From NCBI GenBank assembly GCA_963849005.1, contig CAWKGC010000014.1, positions 1 through 22,013 on the forward strand: DNA of 22,013 bases, written 5' to 3'. Positions 15,883-22,013 of this stretch are shown here, piece after piece (position 1 is the stretch's first letter; every line of letters starts with the position of its first letter). The notes beneath the pieces are model-generated. The model did not search any database. It saw only the letters and a list, made by a program, of their open reading frames with translations, and was not told the DNA's origin. A program made the translations under genes and the position numbers. The DNA is from CAWKGC01 sp963849005. Lineage in GTDB: Bacteria; Pseudomonadota; Gammaproteobacteria; Burkholderiales; Usitatibacteraceae.

Positions 15883-16162
15883 CGGGTCCACCCTGTTTCA
15901 AGTAGTCACGGGTCGCCTTGCGACTCGGGATGATTGTCTTGAGGAAGTAGTGGTCTTCCTCCTCCACGAACGGCACCAGCCAGGCGTAGTTGTCCAATGC
16001 CACGACGAGGACGCGCTGCCGCGGATACCTGGCCTGGTCCGGATGGGCCAGGATGTCGAGCAGCCCGCCCATTTCGATCGCCACCACGATGGCCTCGAAG
16101 GATATTCCCCGCCCGGCCTGGAGCGCCTCGTTCTTCGCCGCGCCCCACCGAAACGGCTTCAT
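15869..16162 (-). CDS. BrnT-like toxin
   Basis: This 97-residue protein resembles BrnT toxins, RelE-fold RNases: FRWGAAKNEALQAGRGISFEAIV at the start, YPRQRVLVVALDNYAWLVPFV in the middle and FLKTIIPSRKATRDYL near the end. The order and overlap with the RHH gene support a toxin role. It has no Shine-Dalgarno; a promoter at 16169-16197 would begin transcription at the start codon itself. RNase activity is known for the family, not shown here. Confidence 0.85.
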   Translation of the reverse strand: MKPFRWGAAKNEALQAGRGISFEAIVVAIEMGGLLDILAHPDQARYPRQRVLVVALDNYAWLVPFVEEEDHYFLKTIIPSRKATRDYLKQGGPDAEN

Positions 16163-16168
16163 GCGGCA

Positions 16169-16197
16169 ATACTACGCGGCTGTGTGCCTTTTGTCAC
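16169..16197 (-). promoter_or_regulatory. Promoter of the toxin-antitoxin pair, probably leaderless
   Basis: On the minus strand GTGACA (16197-16192, one off TTGACA) and TAGTAT (16174-16169) are separated by 17 bases. The ATG of the toxin begins six bases after the -10, where transcription would start. This agrees with the missing ribosome-binding site. Confidence 0.5.
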
Positions 16198-16228
16198 CAG
16201 ATCGGGCCGGGCGCGCCACGCCGGGGAC

Positions 16229-17356
16229 TCAGGTCACCGGCGCGGTGGCCACATGCTCGCCCCGCTCGAAGACGACCTGCGCGCGGCCCACCAGCAGCGC
16301 GTCCACCGCGCCGATCTGGTCCGTGTCCTTGGTCTTGTAGGGCAGCATGTGCAGCAGGTAGCGCAGCGCGTTCAGGCGCGCGCGCTTCTTGCAATCGCTC
16401 TTGATCACGATCCACGGCGAATCCGCCGTGTCGGTGTGGAAGAACATCGCCTCTTTCGAGCGCGTGTAGTCGTCCCACTTGTCGAGCGACGCCAGGTCGA
16501 TGGGCGAGAGCTTCCACTGCTTCAAGGGGTGCACTTCGCGTTCCTTGAAGCGGCGGCGCTGCTCGCGCCGGCTCACCGAGAACCAGAACTTGAAGACGTG
16601 GATGCCCTGGCGCACCAGCATGCGCTCGAACTCCGGCACCTGGCGCAGGAACTCCTTGTACTCGGCGTCGGTGCAAAAACCCATGACGCGCTCCACTCCC
16701 GCGCGGTTGTACCAGCTGCGGTCGAAGAGCGTGATCTCGCCCGAGGTCGGCAGGTGCTCGACGTAGCGCTGGAAGTACCACTGGCCGCGCTCTTCATCGG
16801 TGGGCTTCTCCAGCGCCACGACGCGCGCGCCGCGCGGGTTCAGGTGCTCCATGAAGCGCCGGATCGTGCCGCCCTTGCCCGCGGCGTCCCGCCCCTCGAA
16901 GAGCACGATCACCCGCTGGCCCGTCTCCTTCACCCAGGCCTGCAGCTTCAGCAGTTCCACCTGGAGGCGGTACTTCTGCCTTTCGTAGCTCTTGCGCGAG
17001 AGCAGGTTCTTGTAGGGATACCCCCCCTCCTGCCAGTTGTCCGCGAGCTCGCGGTCCGCCTGCCGGCGCGCCAGCTTGTCGAGGCCGCGCTGCTGGCTCA
17101 GGGCGGATGCCAGGATGCGCACCGCGTCCGCCGGGTTGGTGCCCACGAGGATGTCGTTGATGGCACCCGCCTTCGCCTCGTCCGCGGCCGCCCCTGCTTC
17201 CTCGATCGCGTAGGCCTCTATGGCCTGCGCCTCCAGGACCGGCGCGGTGTCTCCGCTCGTTGCCGGCCGCGCAGCGCTTTTCGGCACTCGGCGCGCAGGC
17301 TTTTTCGGTGCTGCGAGCTTCTTCTTTCGGGGGGCGACGGGACGCTTTGATGCCAT
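16229..17356 (-). CDS. ppk2: Polyphosphate kinase 2 family protein
   Basis: This 375-residue protein has the PPK2 Walker A EGRDAAGKGG (154-163) and the Walker B/lid block LFDRSWYNRAGVERVMGF (210-227), then FKFWFSVSRREQRRRF and SPIDLASLDKWDDY, all typical. PPK2 enzymes use polyphosphate to phosphorylate nucleoside mono- or diphosphates, or the reverse. Length is larger than many class I members because of an N-terminal extension: residues 1-33 are Lys/Ala/Pro-rich and probably disordered, and may bind polyphosphate or nucleic acid. AGGAG precedes the ATG. An Fnr-consensus box lies upstream, implying expression when oxygen is low. Confidence 0.93.
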   Translation of the reverse strand: MASKRPVAPRKKKLAAPKKPARRVPKSAARPATSGDTAPVLEAQAIEAYAIEEAGAAADEAKAGAINDILVGTNPADAVRILASALSQQRGLDKLARRQADRELADNWQEGGYPYKNLLSRKSYERQKYRLQVELLKLQAWVKETGQRVIVLFEGRDAAGKGGTIRRFMEHLNPRGARVVALEKPTDEERGQWYFQRYVEHLPTSGEITLFDRSWYNRAGVERVMGFCTDAEYKEFLRQVPEFERMLVRQGIHVFKFWFSVSRREQRRRFKEREVHPLKQWKLSPIDLASLDKWDDYTRSKEAMFFHTDTADSPWIVIKSDCKKRARLNALRYLLHMLPYKTKDTDQIGAVDALLVGRAQVVFERGEHVATAPVT

Positions 17357-17393
17357 TGCGAACTCCTGGAAAAAATAAGGGGCCGGCGAATCC

Positions 17394-17434
17394 TGTATAG
17401 CAGAGCGGGATTATCGCCGATTGATCGCCATCAA
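17394..17434 (-). promoter_or_regulatory. Fnr-consensus class II promoter of ppk2
   Basis: TTGATCGCCATCAA (17421-17434) matches the canonical Fnr/Anr box TTGAT-N4-ATCAA at every defined position. On the minus strand TATACA (17399-17394) is centred 31 bp downstream, the class II distance. The site lies in the 95-base gap ahead of ppk2. Confidence 0.7.
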
Positions 17435-17451
17435 GCCGCGAGGCCGGCGCT

Positions 17452-18048
17452 TCAGGATGGGCGTGCCGGCTTCCGCGCGATGACCGTGACGAAGGCCTTG
17501 TTGCTGCCCGCGGGCGCCTCGAAGTCGCTGAACCCGAGATGGAGGACCTCCCATCCGGCAAATCGCGCCGCCATCTCGTCGCGGGAAAACAGGCAATGGC
17601 CCTCGGCGCCGAACATCTCGAGGTAGGTCGTGCCTTCGACGAGGACGTTGACGATGGCCACACCGCCTTCGCGCACGTGCGCCTGGAGGTTCGCCAACGC
17701 CTTGAACGCGGTCGGGCAGTCGAAGAACATCAGCAGGCCGATCGAGACCACCGCGTCGAAGTCCTCTTCCAGGTCGTAGTGCCGAAGGTCCGCGAGCGCC
17801 GCCTGGACGGGCAGGGCCTCGTCGGCCGCGCGCTGCTTGATGTGCGAGATTGCCGTGGCGCTCGCGTCGAGCGCGAGGACGCTGCAGCCCCGTTCCGCGG
17901 CAGCGAAGGCGAGATTGCCGATGCCGCACCCGTAGTCGAGCACCCGGCCTTTCAGGTAGGGGATGGCCGCCAGCTCGAAGGGATTCAAGCGGAAGTCGTG
18001 ATCGCGCAACTGCCGCTGGAACTGGGCGTCGAAGAAGGGGACGCTCAC
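17452..18048 (-). CDS. Class I SAM-dependent methyltransferase, TehB-like
   Basis: The protein is 198 residues from the GTG chosen here. VLDYGCGIGNLAF is motif I of Rossmann-fold methyltransferases, followed by VLALDASATAI (motif II acidic residue) and DAVVSIGLLMFF. The end block SDFEAPAGSNKAFVTVIARK closes the fold. The family is TehB-like, but its substrate is unknown. No ATG is available; the GTG at 18048 lies two bases after the stop of the META-domain gene, so translation is probably coupled. Confidence 0.82.
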   Translation of the reverse strand: MSVPFFDAQFQRQLRDHDFRLNPFELAAIPYLKGRVLDYGCGIGNLAFAAAERGCSVLALDASATAISHIKQRAADEALPVQAALADLRHYDLEEDFDAVVSIGLLMFFDCPTAFKALANLQAHVREGGVAIVNVLVEGTTYLEMFGAEGHCLFSRDEMAARFAGWEVLHLGFSDFEAPAGSNKAFVTVIARKPARPS

Positions 18049-18050
18049 CT

Positions 18051-18809
18051 TCAGCCCGGGCGCCTTGCCTTGATGCCGCGCTTGTCGGCAGTACGAAGCA
18101 CCAGCGCCCCGTCGGCTTCGATCGTGAACGCCATGACCCTGCCCAGCACGTCGAGGAACAGGGCCTCCTGCCGCATGAGCGGCTCCTCGCACGCCATCTT
18201 CGTGAGCGCCGCTTTTGTGATCGAGAGCCCCTCGCCCGTGAGCGAATACGCGGCTGTGTAGGCGTTGCACGATGCCTTGCCCGACAAGCGGCCATCCACG
18301 CCGAAGTTGAGCGTCACTTTCGGCTGCGCAAGGATGGCGGCGCCGTCGATCTCCACGACAGCCCATTCGGCCCCTTGCAGCAGCGAGGCGGGTTCGCCCC
18401 CGCAGCCGTTCAGCTTCCTGCCGTCGAACACGACTTCCACGGTGTTCGGAAAGGGCATGCCGGTCATCGTATCGGCGCAGCGCTGGTTGAGGACCGTCAC
18501 CAGCAGCTCCTTGCCGTCGGCGCGCGTGGCGTACTTCCGGATCACCGGCGACGTCCTGGGGCGGGGCATCCGCGCCTCGACGCGGGTCTGCCCGTTGTCG
18601 AGGAGCAGCGTGACCTTGCCGTCGGCAATCACGAGGTTCCATCCGGGCTCGTTGCCGGTTGCCCGGAATGGCGCCACCACGGGCGGCGCCTTGGCGGCAG
18701 GGGTTTCCGCCTTGGTGGCGGAGGGCGGGGTGGTGTCGGCCGCGCCTGCCCAGGATGCCATTGCGGCTGCAGCCAGGCAGGTGGCGACCTGGAGGGAAAG
18801 AAGTTTCAT
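18051..18809 (-). CDS. Exported META/HslJ-domain protein
   Basis: This 252-residue protein has a signal peptide (cleavage near WAGAADTT), a Pro/Ala-rich linker, then an N-terminal domain (about 45-140) beginning FRATGNEPGWNLVIADGKV as in COG3650-type envelope proteins. A META domain follows (about 146-245): WAVVEIDGAAI, VTLNFGVDGRLSGKASCNAY, TKMACEEPLMRQEALFLDVL, which matches HslJ. Such proteins are envelope proteins linked to stress tolerance in E. coli. GGGAGA lies upstream. It is 16 bases after ridA. Confidence 0.85.
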   Translation of the reverse strand: MKLLSLQVATCLAAAAMASWAGAADTTPPSATKAETPAAKAPPVVAPFRATGNEPGWNLVIADGKVTLLLDNGQTRVEARMPRPRTSPVIRKYATRADGKELLVTVLNQRCADTMTGMPFPNTVEVVFDGRKLNGCGGEPASLLQGAEWAVVEIDGAAILAQPKVTLNFGVDGRLSGKASCNAYTAAYSLTGEGLSITKAALTKMACEEPLMRQEALFLDVLGRVMAFTIEADGALVLRTADKRGIKARRPG

Positions 18810-18825
18810 CGATCGATCTCCCAGG

Positions 18826-19173
18826 TCAGGCCGCTGCGATCGCCATGATCTCGACCTTGTAGGCCGGATTGGCGAGCTTCGCCTCGATGGTGGCGCGCGC
18901 CGGCGTATGGCCGGGGATGACCCAGGTGTCCCAGACCGCGTTCATGGCCGGGAAGTCCGCCATGTCCGGCAGGAAGATCTGCACCGAGATCAACTTCGAC
19001 TTTTCGCTGCCGGCCTCGTGCAGCAGGCGCGCGATGTGGCCGAGGATCTCCTCGGTCTGCCCGGTGATGTCCTTGGCCGGGTCGTCGGCGACCTGCCCCG
19101 CGAGGTAGATCGTGCCGTTGTGGACGACCATGTCCGAGAGCCGCTTGCCGACGTGATGGCGAATGAGGGTCAT
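18826..19173 (-). CDS. ridA: RidA-family enamine/imine deaminase
   Basis: This 115-residue protein matches the YjgF/YER057c/UK114 family: YLAGQVADDPAKDITGQTEEIL, KLISVQIFLPDMADFPAMNAVW, and the substrate-binding Arg in PARATIEAKLA. RidA hydrolyses reactive 2-aminoacrylate and 2-aminocrotonate released by PLP enzymes such as threonine dehydratase. It lies 32 bases downstream of that gene here, a well-known functional partnership. GAAGGAAG precedes the ATG. The family has several subgroups, and some members lack deaminase activity; the presence of Arg favours an active enzyme. Confidence 0.9.
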   Translation of the reverse strand: MTLIRHHVGKRLSDMVVHNGTIYLAGQVADDPAKDITGQTEEILGHIARLLHEAGSEKSKLISVQIFLPDMADFPAMNAVWDTWVIPGHTPARATIEAKLANPAYKVEIMAIAAA

Positions 19174-19205
19174 GCTGTCTTCCTTCGGTTGTGTGGAATT
19201 GAAAA

Positions 19206-20423
19206 TCAGGATTCGAAATTGCGTACGCGCGCCTTGAAGCCGATCGCCGACAGGGCCTCGACCAGTTGCTGCACGTGCGCGTGGTTGCGCGTCTTCACGA
19301 CGAAATCGATCTCGGCATTCTGCACCGGCAGGTGGGTGAAGGCACGCTGGTGGTGCACCTCGTCGACGTTCGCGCCCAGTTCCGCCAGGCAGCCGGTGGC
19401 CTTCGCCAGCGCGCCGGGAAGGTCCCGCACCTCGATGCGGATCCTGGCCATGCGCCCGGAGCGCACCATGCCGCGATGGATGATCTCGGCGAGCATCAGC
19501 GGGTCGATGTTGCCGCCGCACAGCACGATGCCGACCGTTTTCCCCCTGAACCTCTCCGGGTAGCGGGAGCATGGCCGCGAGCGAGGCGGCCCCCGCGCCT
19601 TCGACGACGGTCTTCTCGATCTCGAGCAGCAGGACGATGGCCTGCTCGATGTCGCCCTCGTCCACGAGCAGGATGCCGGAGACGTTGCTTCCGCACGATC
19701 TCGCGCGTGATCATGCCGGCTTCCTTGACCGCGATGCCTTCGGCGATCGTGCTCAGGCCGAACTCCGCCCTGGTCCCCTCGAGCGCGTGCAGCATCGACG
19801 GATAGCGCTCGGTCTCCACGCCGATCACCTCGATCCCCGGGTTGATCGCCTTCGCGGCGATCGAGATGCCCGAGATCAGGCCGCCCCCGCCGATCGCGAT
19901 GGCCAGGGTGTCGATGTCCGGGTGCGCCTCCAGCATCTCGAGGCCGGCAGTGCCCTGCCCCGCGATGATCATCTCGTCGTCGTAGGGATGCACGATGGTC
20001 AGCCCGCGTTCCACGGCGAGGCTGCGCATGAGGTCCTTGGCCTCGTCGAAGTCCGCGCCGTGCAGGATCACCTCCGCGCCGTGCCTGGCGGTGTGCTCGA
20101 CCTTCACGTTGGGCGTGAACTGCGGCATCACCATCACCGCCGGAATGCCCAGGCGGTGCGCGTGATAGGCCACACCTTGCGCGTGGTTGCCGGCCGAGAC
20201 CGCAATGACGCCCTTGGCCGCCTGATCCTTCGTGAGCGACAGCAACTTGTTCAGCGCGCCGCGCTCCTTGAAGGAAGCGGTGAACTGGTGGTTCTCGAAC
20301 TTGAGGTACACCCGGGCGCCGGTGATTTCCGAAAGCGTGCGCGAATGCAGGCAGGGAGTCTCGACAACCCGGCCCTTGATTGCCGCGGCGGCCTTCTTGA
20401 TGTCTGCCAATTTCCACTGTCAT
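19206..20423 (-). CDS. ilvA: Threonine ammonia-lyase with ACT domain (three frameshifts as read)
   Basis: This PLP enzyme deaminates threonine to 2-oxobutanoate. SFKERGALNKL carries the PLP lysine (K52 in the repaired protein) and GGGGLISG binds the phosphate. The C-terminal ACT domain (MARIRIEVRDLPGALAKATG to the end) is the regulatory module of the short catabolic-type enzyme. As read the frame is broken near 20411, 19687-19691 and 19562-19567, each by one surplus base; the repaired protein is 404 residues beginning MTVELADIKKAA. Without repair, a TTG at 20410 would be the first usable start. The net of three extra bases returns to the first frame. Error or recent decay are both possible. 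Confidence 0.87.
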   Translation of the reverse strand: MTVEIGRHQEGRRGNQGPGCRDSLPAFAHAFGNHRRPGVPQVREPPVHRFLQGARRAEQVAVAHEGSGGQGRHCGLGRQPRARCGLSRAPPGHSGGDGDAAVHAQREGRAHRQARRGGDPARRGLRRGQGPHAQPRRGTRADHRASLRRRDDHRGAGHCRPRDAGGAPGHRHPGHRDRRGRPDLGHLDRREGDQPGDRGDRRGDRALSVDAARARGDQGGVRPEHDRRRHRGQGSRHDHARDRAEATSPASCSWTRATSSRPSSCCSRSRRPSSKARGPPRSRPCSRYPERFRGKTVGIVLCGGNIDPLMLAEIIHRGMVRSGRMARIRIEVRDLPGALAKATGCLAELGANVDEVHHQRAFTHLPVQNAEIDFVVKTRNHAHVQQLVEALSAIGFKARVRNFES

Positions 20424-20437
20424 TTTTCTTGCGCCCT

Positions 20438-20466
20438 CATCGGCGTCCATCGGCGTCCATCGGCGG
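20438..20466. repeat. Short tandem repeat, about 2.9 copies of a 10-mer
   Basis: The unit CATCGGCGTC is repeated twice exactly and once partly (CATCGGCGG) in the gap between dadA and ilvA. This is intergenic; no gene function is evident. Confidence 0.75.
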
Positions 20467-20483
20467 TTTCATTGCCATCTTGT

Positions 20484-20521
20484 ATTACGTCTCTGACCCC
20501 AAATTGCGTCTCTGACCCCAA
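20484..20521. repeat. Tandem 19-bp repeat with GACCCC (GGGGTC) core
   Basis: Two adjacent 19-bp copies (20484-20502 and 20503-20521), identical but for one base, carry CGTCTCTGACCCCAA. Read on the minus strand the core is GGGGTCAGAG, the same as in the right-hand repeat cluster beyond dadA. Confidence 0.85.
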
Positions 20522-20526
20522 TCACA

Positions 20527-21780
20527 TCATTCGTAGAACCTGAACTTCACTTCCGGCTGCCTTCCGGAAAGGATATCGGCAATCGCCTTGCCGGAACCAG
20601 CTCCCATCGTCCAGCCCAGCGTGCCATGCCCGGTGTTCAGGTAAAGGTTCTTGATGCGGGACCTCCCGACCAGGGGAACGTTCGACGGAGTGGCCGGCCG
20701 CAGTCCCGCCCAATAGACGGGATGGTCGTAGTCTGCAGCATCGGGAAACACTTCGCGAGCGCGCCGCACCAGGGATTCGCAGCGCGGCATGTCGAGGCCG
20801 GTGGAATACCCGGAGAGCTCTGCGGTCCCGGCGAGCCGCAGCCGGTCGCCCAGGCGCGTGATCGCAATCTTGAGCGTGTCGTCGGATAGGCACACCGTCG
20901 GCGCGGCCGCGGGGTTGGTGACGGCCAGCGTCGCGGAGTAGCCCTTCGCAGGATAGATCGGCAGCGACAGGCCGAGGGGCAGCGTCAGCAGCGGGCTGTA
21001 GCTGCCCAGCGCGACGACGTAGGCGTCTGCCTTCAATGTCTCCTGCCCGTTCGCCTGCGAGGTCACCACGACGCCGGTGACGGCGTTGTCGGCGGCGCGC
21101 AGGCCCAGGATCGTGGTGCCATGGCGGAACTCCACGCCCTTTGCCGCGGCCATGGCGGCGAGCCGTTGCGTGAACTTGAACGCGTCGCCCGATTCGTCGG
21201 AGGCCGTGTAGGTCGCGCCGACCATCTTCGAGCGGATCGAGGCCAGCGCCGGCTCGATCGCGACGGCCTCCTCCACGCTCTTTACCTCTCGGTCGAGCCC
21301 AAGGCGCTGCAGCGTCGCGGTGGCCTCCCTCGCCGCGCGGAATTCCGCCGCGTCGGTGTAGAAGTGCAGGATGCCTCGCGAAAGATTGTCGTACTCGATG
21401 CCGGTGTCACGCCGCAACTGCTGCAGGACCGTGCGCGAGTACCAGGACATCGCGAGGATCTGCCCGGTGTTCTCGCGCGTGCGCCACGCCATGCACTCGT
21501 AGAGGAAGCGCAGGCCCCACGACCACTGCGCCGGGTCCATGCGCGGCCGGAAGAGAAGCGGCGCGTCGTCGCGCGAGAGCCACTTCAGGATCCTGAGCGG
21601 CGCCGAGGGGTTGGCCCAGGGTTCGGCATGGCACACGGAAACCTGGCCGCCGTTGGCGAAGCTGGTCTCGAGCCCCGCCCCCTCCCGGCGGTCGATCACG
21701 ACGACCTCGTGGCCCGCCTCGCGCAAGTACCATGCGCTCGTCACGCCGAGGATCCCCGCTCCGAGAACCGCCACTTTCAT
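20527..21780 (-). CDS. dadA: D-amino acid dehydrogenase small subunit, DadA
   Basis: This 417-residue flavoprotein oxidises D-amino acids to 2-oxo acids and passes electrons to quinones at the inner membrane. The FAD-binding GAGILGVTSAWYLREAGHEV (residues 7-26) begins the protein, followed by FANGGQVSVCHAEPWANPSAP, a DadA signature. The C-terminal FAD block is PATPSNVPLVG followed by LNTGHGTLGWTMGAGSGK. Its length is that of typical DadA. GGAGG lies about nine bases before the ATG. It is intact in one frame, unlike ilvA next door. Repeats of one family flank it on both sides. Confidence 0.94.
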   Translation of the reverse strand: MKVAVLGAGILGVTSAWYLREAGHEVVVIDRREGAGLETSFANGGQVSVCHAEPWANPSAPLRILKWLSRDDAPLLFRPRMDPAQWSWGLRFLYECMAWRTRENTGQILAMSWYSRTVLQQLRRDTGIEYDNLSRGILHFYTDAAEFRAAREATATLQRLGLDREVKSVEEAVAIEPALASIRSKMVGATYTASDESGDAFKFTQRLAAMAAAKGVEFRHGTTILGLRAADNAVTGVVVTSQANGQETLKADAYVVALGSYSPLLTLPLGLSLPIYPAKGYSATLAVTNPAAAPTVCLSDDTLKIAITRLGDRLRLAGTAELSGYSTGLDMPRCESLVRRAREVFPDAADYDHPVYWAGLRPATPSNVPLVGRSRIKNLYLNTGHGTLGWTMGAGSGKAIADILSGRQPEVKFRFYE

Positions 21781-21794
21781 GCCCTGCCTCCGAA

Positions 21795-21959
21795 GGAAAA
21801 CGGGGTCAGGTTACATTAAGTCGAAAACGGGGTCAGGTTACATTTCCCGGAAGAAAACGGGGTCAGAGTACATTTCCGGACGCGAAGAATCGCTGTGCGA
21901 TCCGGCCGGAAATGTACTCTGACCCCGTTTTCGACTTAATGTAACCTGACCCCGTTTCC
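21795..21959. repeat. Nested palindromic GGGGTCAG repeat cluster (REP-like)
   Basis: Five units share the core ACGGGGTCAG. Units A (21795-21823), B (21823-21850) and C (21853-21879) read forward. C' (21906-21932) is the exact 27-bp inverted complement of C, and A' (21932-21959) that of A but for one missing base. A and B carry GGTTACATT, C carries GAGTACATT. The whole could fold into a long hairpin. Such repeats often accompany REP-associated (RAYT) transposases; none is seen before the window ends. Confidence 0.88.
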
Positions 21960-22013
21960 TGCGGCGAAGGGGTGCGGTAAAAAGGGCTAGAATTGTCACA
22001 TACTTTCCCTCGC

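Noticed and set aside
20438..20521. CRISPR-like array between ilvA and dadA.
   Set aside because: The repeats are directly adjacent short units without spacers.
21961..22013. Promoter for a gene beyond the window (TAGAAT at 21988).
   Set aside because: No acceptable -35 at 16-18 bases, and no start codon context within the window.

Overview
The window is high-GC DNA with dense, mostly minus-strand gene packing. The protein set (PsrABC-type reductase, FadL-type porin, paired YeeE/YedE halves, PPK2, catabolic-type threonine dehydratase with ACT domain, DadA) and the GGGGTCAG-core repeats suggest a proteobacterium, most likely a betaproteobacterium. That placement is inference. No rRNA, tRNA, CRISPR or transposase gene was seen.

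Layout. (1) 91-1514, plus strand: a HIT-family hydrolase translationally coupled to an HNH nuclease. (2) 1598-2811, minus: two small membrane proteins, one built from a duplicated TM hairpin, and a small secreted Cys-repeat protein. (3) 2888-8118, minus: a PsrABC/PhsABC-like molybdopterin sulfur reductase operon ending in a periplasmic protein with a CxxCH motif and three rhodanese domains. (4) 8281-9722, plus: a divergent ArsR-family regulator and a two-domain sulfurtransferase, closed by a clear terminator. (5) 9776-13977, minus: FadL-type porin, two YeeE/YedE half-transporters and a TPR protein. (6) 14134-16162, minus: membrane protein, tRNA hydroxylase TrhO, DUF167 protein and a BrnT-like toxin-antitoxin pair. 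(7) 16229-17356: PPK2 polyphosphate kinase. (8) 17452-20423: threonine dehydratase, RidA, META-domain protein and a methyltransferase in one run. (9) 20527-21780: dadA, bracketed by repeats.

How it fits together. Regions 3-5 look like one sulfur module. Sulfur compounds would enter through the porin and the YeeE/YedE pair, be reduced by the PsrABC-like enzyme, and be handled by rhodaneses carrying five domains in two proteins. An ArsR-type repressor with an operator at its own promoter would control part of this. Fnr/Crp-type palindromes stand in front of the porin operon, in the psrA/arsR intergenic region and in front of ppk2. In two of the three, a -10-like hexamer is centred exactly 31 bp away, as in class II activation, which points to oxygen-responsive control.

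Caution. Three genes (psrA-like, psrC-like, ilvA) are broken as read. All seven frame breaks are a single extra base, and removing those bases restores full-length proteins. Sequence error is more likely than decay, but recent inactivation cannot be excluded from the sequence alone.
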